A DNA stretch of 30,714 bases from JACZUI01 sp965216725 (lineage in GTDB: Bacteria > Actinomycetota > Acidimicrobiia > Spongiisociales > ZC4RG35): positions 1 through 30,714 of the forward strand of contig CBDCGI010000026.1 of assembly GCA_965216725.1 (NCBI GenBank). Direction: 5' to 3'. Positions 29,679 to 30,714 of this stretch are shown here, one piece after another. The notes beneath the pieces are model-generated. The model was not told the origin of the DNA and did not search any database. It worked only from the letters and a program-made list of their open reading frames with translations. Every line of letters begins with the position of its first letter. Within the stretch, counting starts at the first letter, position 1. The position numbers and the translations under genes are program-made.

Positions 29679-30714
29679 ATGGGTTCGCCGTTGGTTTCAG
29701 AGACGACGGGTCCGATCGACCAAGCCGGGCCTCGAGTCATCGAGCGGTCCCGTCGGTGGCCGATCTGGGTCGTCTGGTCCTTGGCGCTGATCCTGTTCAC
29801 GGGGGTGGCGTCCGGCCTACGCGACGTCTCGGGACTACCGCTGCTGGCCGGACTGGGCTGGATCGTCGGAGTGATGGCGATTGCCACGCTTGGGGCGCTG
29901 GTGGTGTGGCGGCGCCGAAGTCTGGTCCAAGGTTGGCTGCTGACAGGGTTTGCGTTCTTCTGGGCCTTGGGGCTCTTCGCCTACCACTTCTTCGGGTTTC
30001 CCTACATCGGGGTTGGATCCTTGTCGACTCTCGACCTCGATCTCGTCCGAACTCTCATCGCGATCGGCGACTCCGTCTTCGTCCTCGCGGTAGGCAGCTT
30101 CGTTTTCCTCTTGTTCGTTGGACCCGACGGGACCCTGCCCTCTCGCCGGTGGCGATGGATCGCCTGGTTTCTGGTGGGTTTCCTGCCGTTGATGATTTGG
30201 GGTCAGGTTCTCAATGCTGTGAAGGTCGTCGATGTCGACGCTTGGCTCGCTAGATCGACATGGTGGTCCTTCGCGGGGACTGCGGACCGGAGTCGTACCG
30301 AGCAATTCCTGGACGTGGCTGCAGTAGCTGTTGCCGTCGTCTTCCTCTCCTTATTGGGGTGGGTGCTCTGGCATCGGATTCGAACCGCGGACGGCGAGCG
30401 GCGACAGCAACTCAAGTGGATTGCCCTCGCATGCTCAGCTGTCCTGATTTGGTGGACTCTTTGGTTTCCCGTGCCGGAGTCCGGATGGCCGGCCACCTTC
30501 CAAACGTTCATGCCCGGGCCGGCCCTCCTCTTGTTTGCGCTCGGATTCGGCATGGCCCTGTTCAAGTACAGGCTCTGGGACATCGACGTGGTGGTGCGTC
30601 GTTCCTTGGTATACGGCGCGCTGTGGATGGTGATTGCCGGTGTCTATGTAGGGGTGGCCGCCGGGTTCGGAATGCTTGCCGGGGCACAGTTCCCGATCGG
30701 CGTAGCCATTCTCC
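29679..30714 (+). CDS. Membrane sensor histidine kinase, N-terminal part (LiaS/NarX-like)
   Basis: An open frame from the ATG at 29679 reaches the right edge with no stop (345 codons visible). It has a long run of membrane segments (IWVVWSLALILFTGVASGL, LPLLAGLGWIVGVMAIATLGALVVW, WLLTGFAFFWALGLFAYHFFGF, LVRTLIAIGDSVFVLAVGSF and more). It then reads FALGFGMALFKYRLWDIDVVVRRSLVYGALWMVIAGVYVGVAA. That YRLWDIDVVVxRSLVYG block is typical of actinobacterial histidine kinases of the HisKA_3 group, just before the dimerisation and ATPase domains, which lie outside this window. The signal and partner regulator are unknown. No clear ribosome site is seen. Confidence 0.75.
   Translation, partial: MGSPLVSETTGPIDQAGPRVIERSRRWPIWVVWSLALILFTGVASGLRDVSGLPLLAGLGWIVGVMAIATLGALVVWRRRSLVQGWLLTGFAFFWALGLFAYHFFGFPYIGVGSLSTLDLDLVRTLIAIGDSVFVLAVGSFVFLLFVGPDGTLPSRRWRWIAWFLVGFLPLMIWGQVLNAVKVVDVDAWLARSTWWSFAGTADRSRTEQFLDVAAVAVAVVFLSLLGWVLWHRIRTADGERRQQLKWIALACSAVLIWWTLWFPVPESGWPATFQTFMPGPALLLFALGFGMALFKYRLWDIDVVVRRSLVYGALWMVIAGVYVGVAAGFGMLAGAQFPIGVAIL

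Noticed and set aside
1..30714. CRISPR array, insertion sequence, prophage or defence island
   Set aside because: No regularly spaced repeats, transposase, integrase or phage structural gene was recognised, and every sizeable frame fits ordinary metabolic, regulatory or respiratory families.

Overview
The window is a GC-rich bacterial chromosome segment that looks actinobacterial, most likely an uncultured member of Acidimicrobiia or a neighbouring deep lineage. Evidence: a WhiB protein, a DUF3107 protein, Ku with a stand-alone LigD-type ligase, the thrC-rho order, a small AbrB protein with a Cys-pair tail, a LiaS/NarX-like sensor kinase, frequent GTG and TTG starts, and Thr/Ser-rich linkers after lipoprotein or membrane anchors. 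The lineage is inferred from gene families, not measured. Packing is tight: no stretch over 300 bases lacks a gene, and many stops and starts overlap.

Region 1 (1-8303) is mostly housekeeping. It holds the start of rho, thrC, tRNA-Arg(CCG), a 19-bp perfect inverted repeat, a YibE/F membrane protein, ku facing a LigD-type ligase, a yqeY and glycerophosphodiesterase operon, whiB facing DUF3107, and a LysM protein facing a membrane-anchored PQQ-type sugar dehydrogenase. Region 2 (8338-14937) is a leftward core block: rsmI with DUF192, tatD-ksgA-ispE coupled by ATGA overlaps, tRNA-Gln(TTG), glmU and prs. A rightward abrB lies between tatD and rsmI. Region 3 (14888-17160) holds a metallopeptidase-like lipoprotein broken by a frameshift, and a PPK2 polyphosphate kinase.

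Region 4 (17208-24337) is a complete, compact leftward nitrous oxide reductase operon: Rrf2 regulator, nosZ, a NosB-like membrane protein, nosD, nosF, nosY, nosL and a c-type cytochrome lipoprotein. NosZ has a lipobox rather than a twin-arginine signal, and it keeps the CuA and CuZ ligands. The genes together provide the enzyme, copper-site assembly (NosDFY), copper delivery (NosL), probable electron supply (cytochrome and NosB-like protein) and a probable Fe-S sensor. No nitrite or NO reductase is present, so in this window the organism looks like an N2O consumer. The intergenic region before the operon carries a near-perfect DosR/DevR-type box and a second inverted repeat.

Region 5 (24495-30714) diverges from nos. 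It begins with a Rieske domain fused to a glutamate-synthase-type FMN/Fe-S domain. Two proteins follow that carry three copies of one ABM-like domain, controlled by a divergent TetR regulator with two matching operators in the shared promoter region. Two small membrane proteins come next, then the membrane half of a sensor histidine kinase that runs off the right edge. I see no CRISPR array, insertion sequence, phage module or recognisable defence system. The most promising unusual material is the putative nos control region, the Rieske/GltS fusion and the TetR/ABM module.
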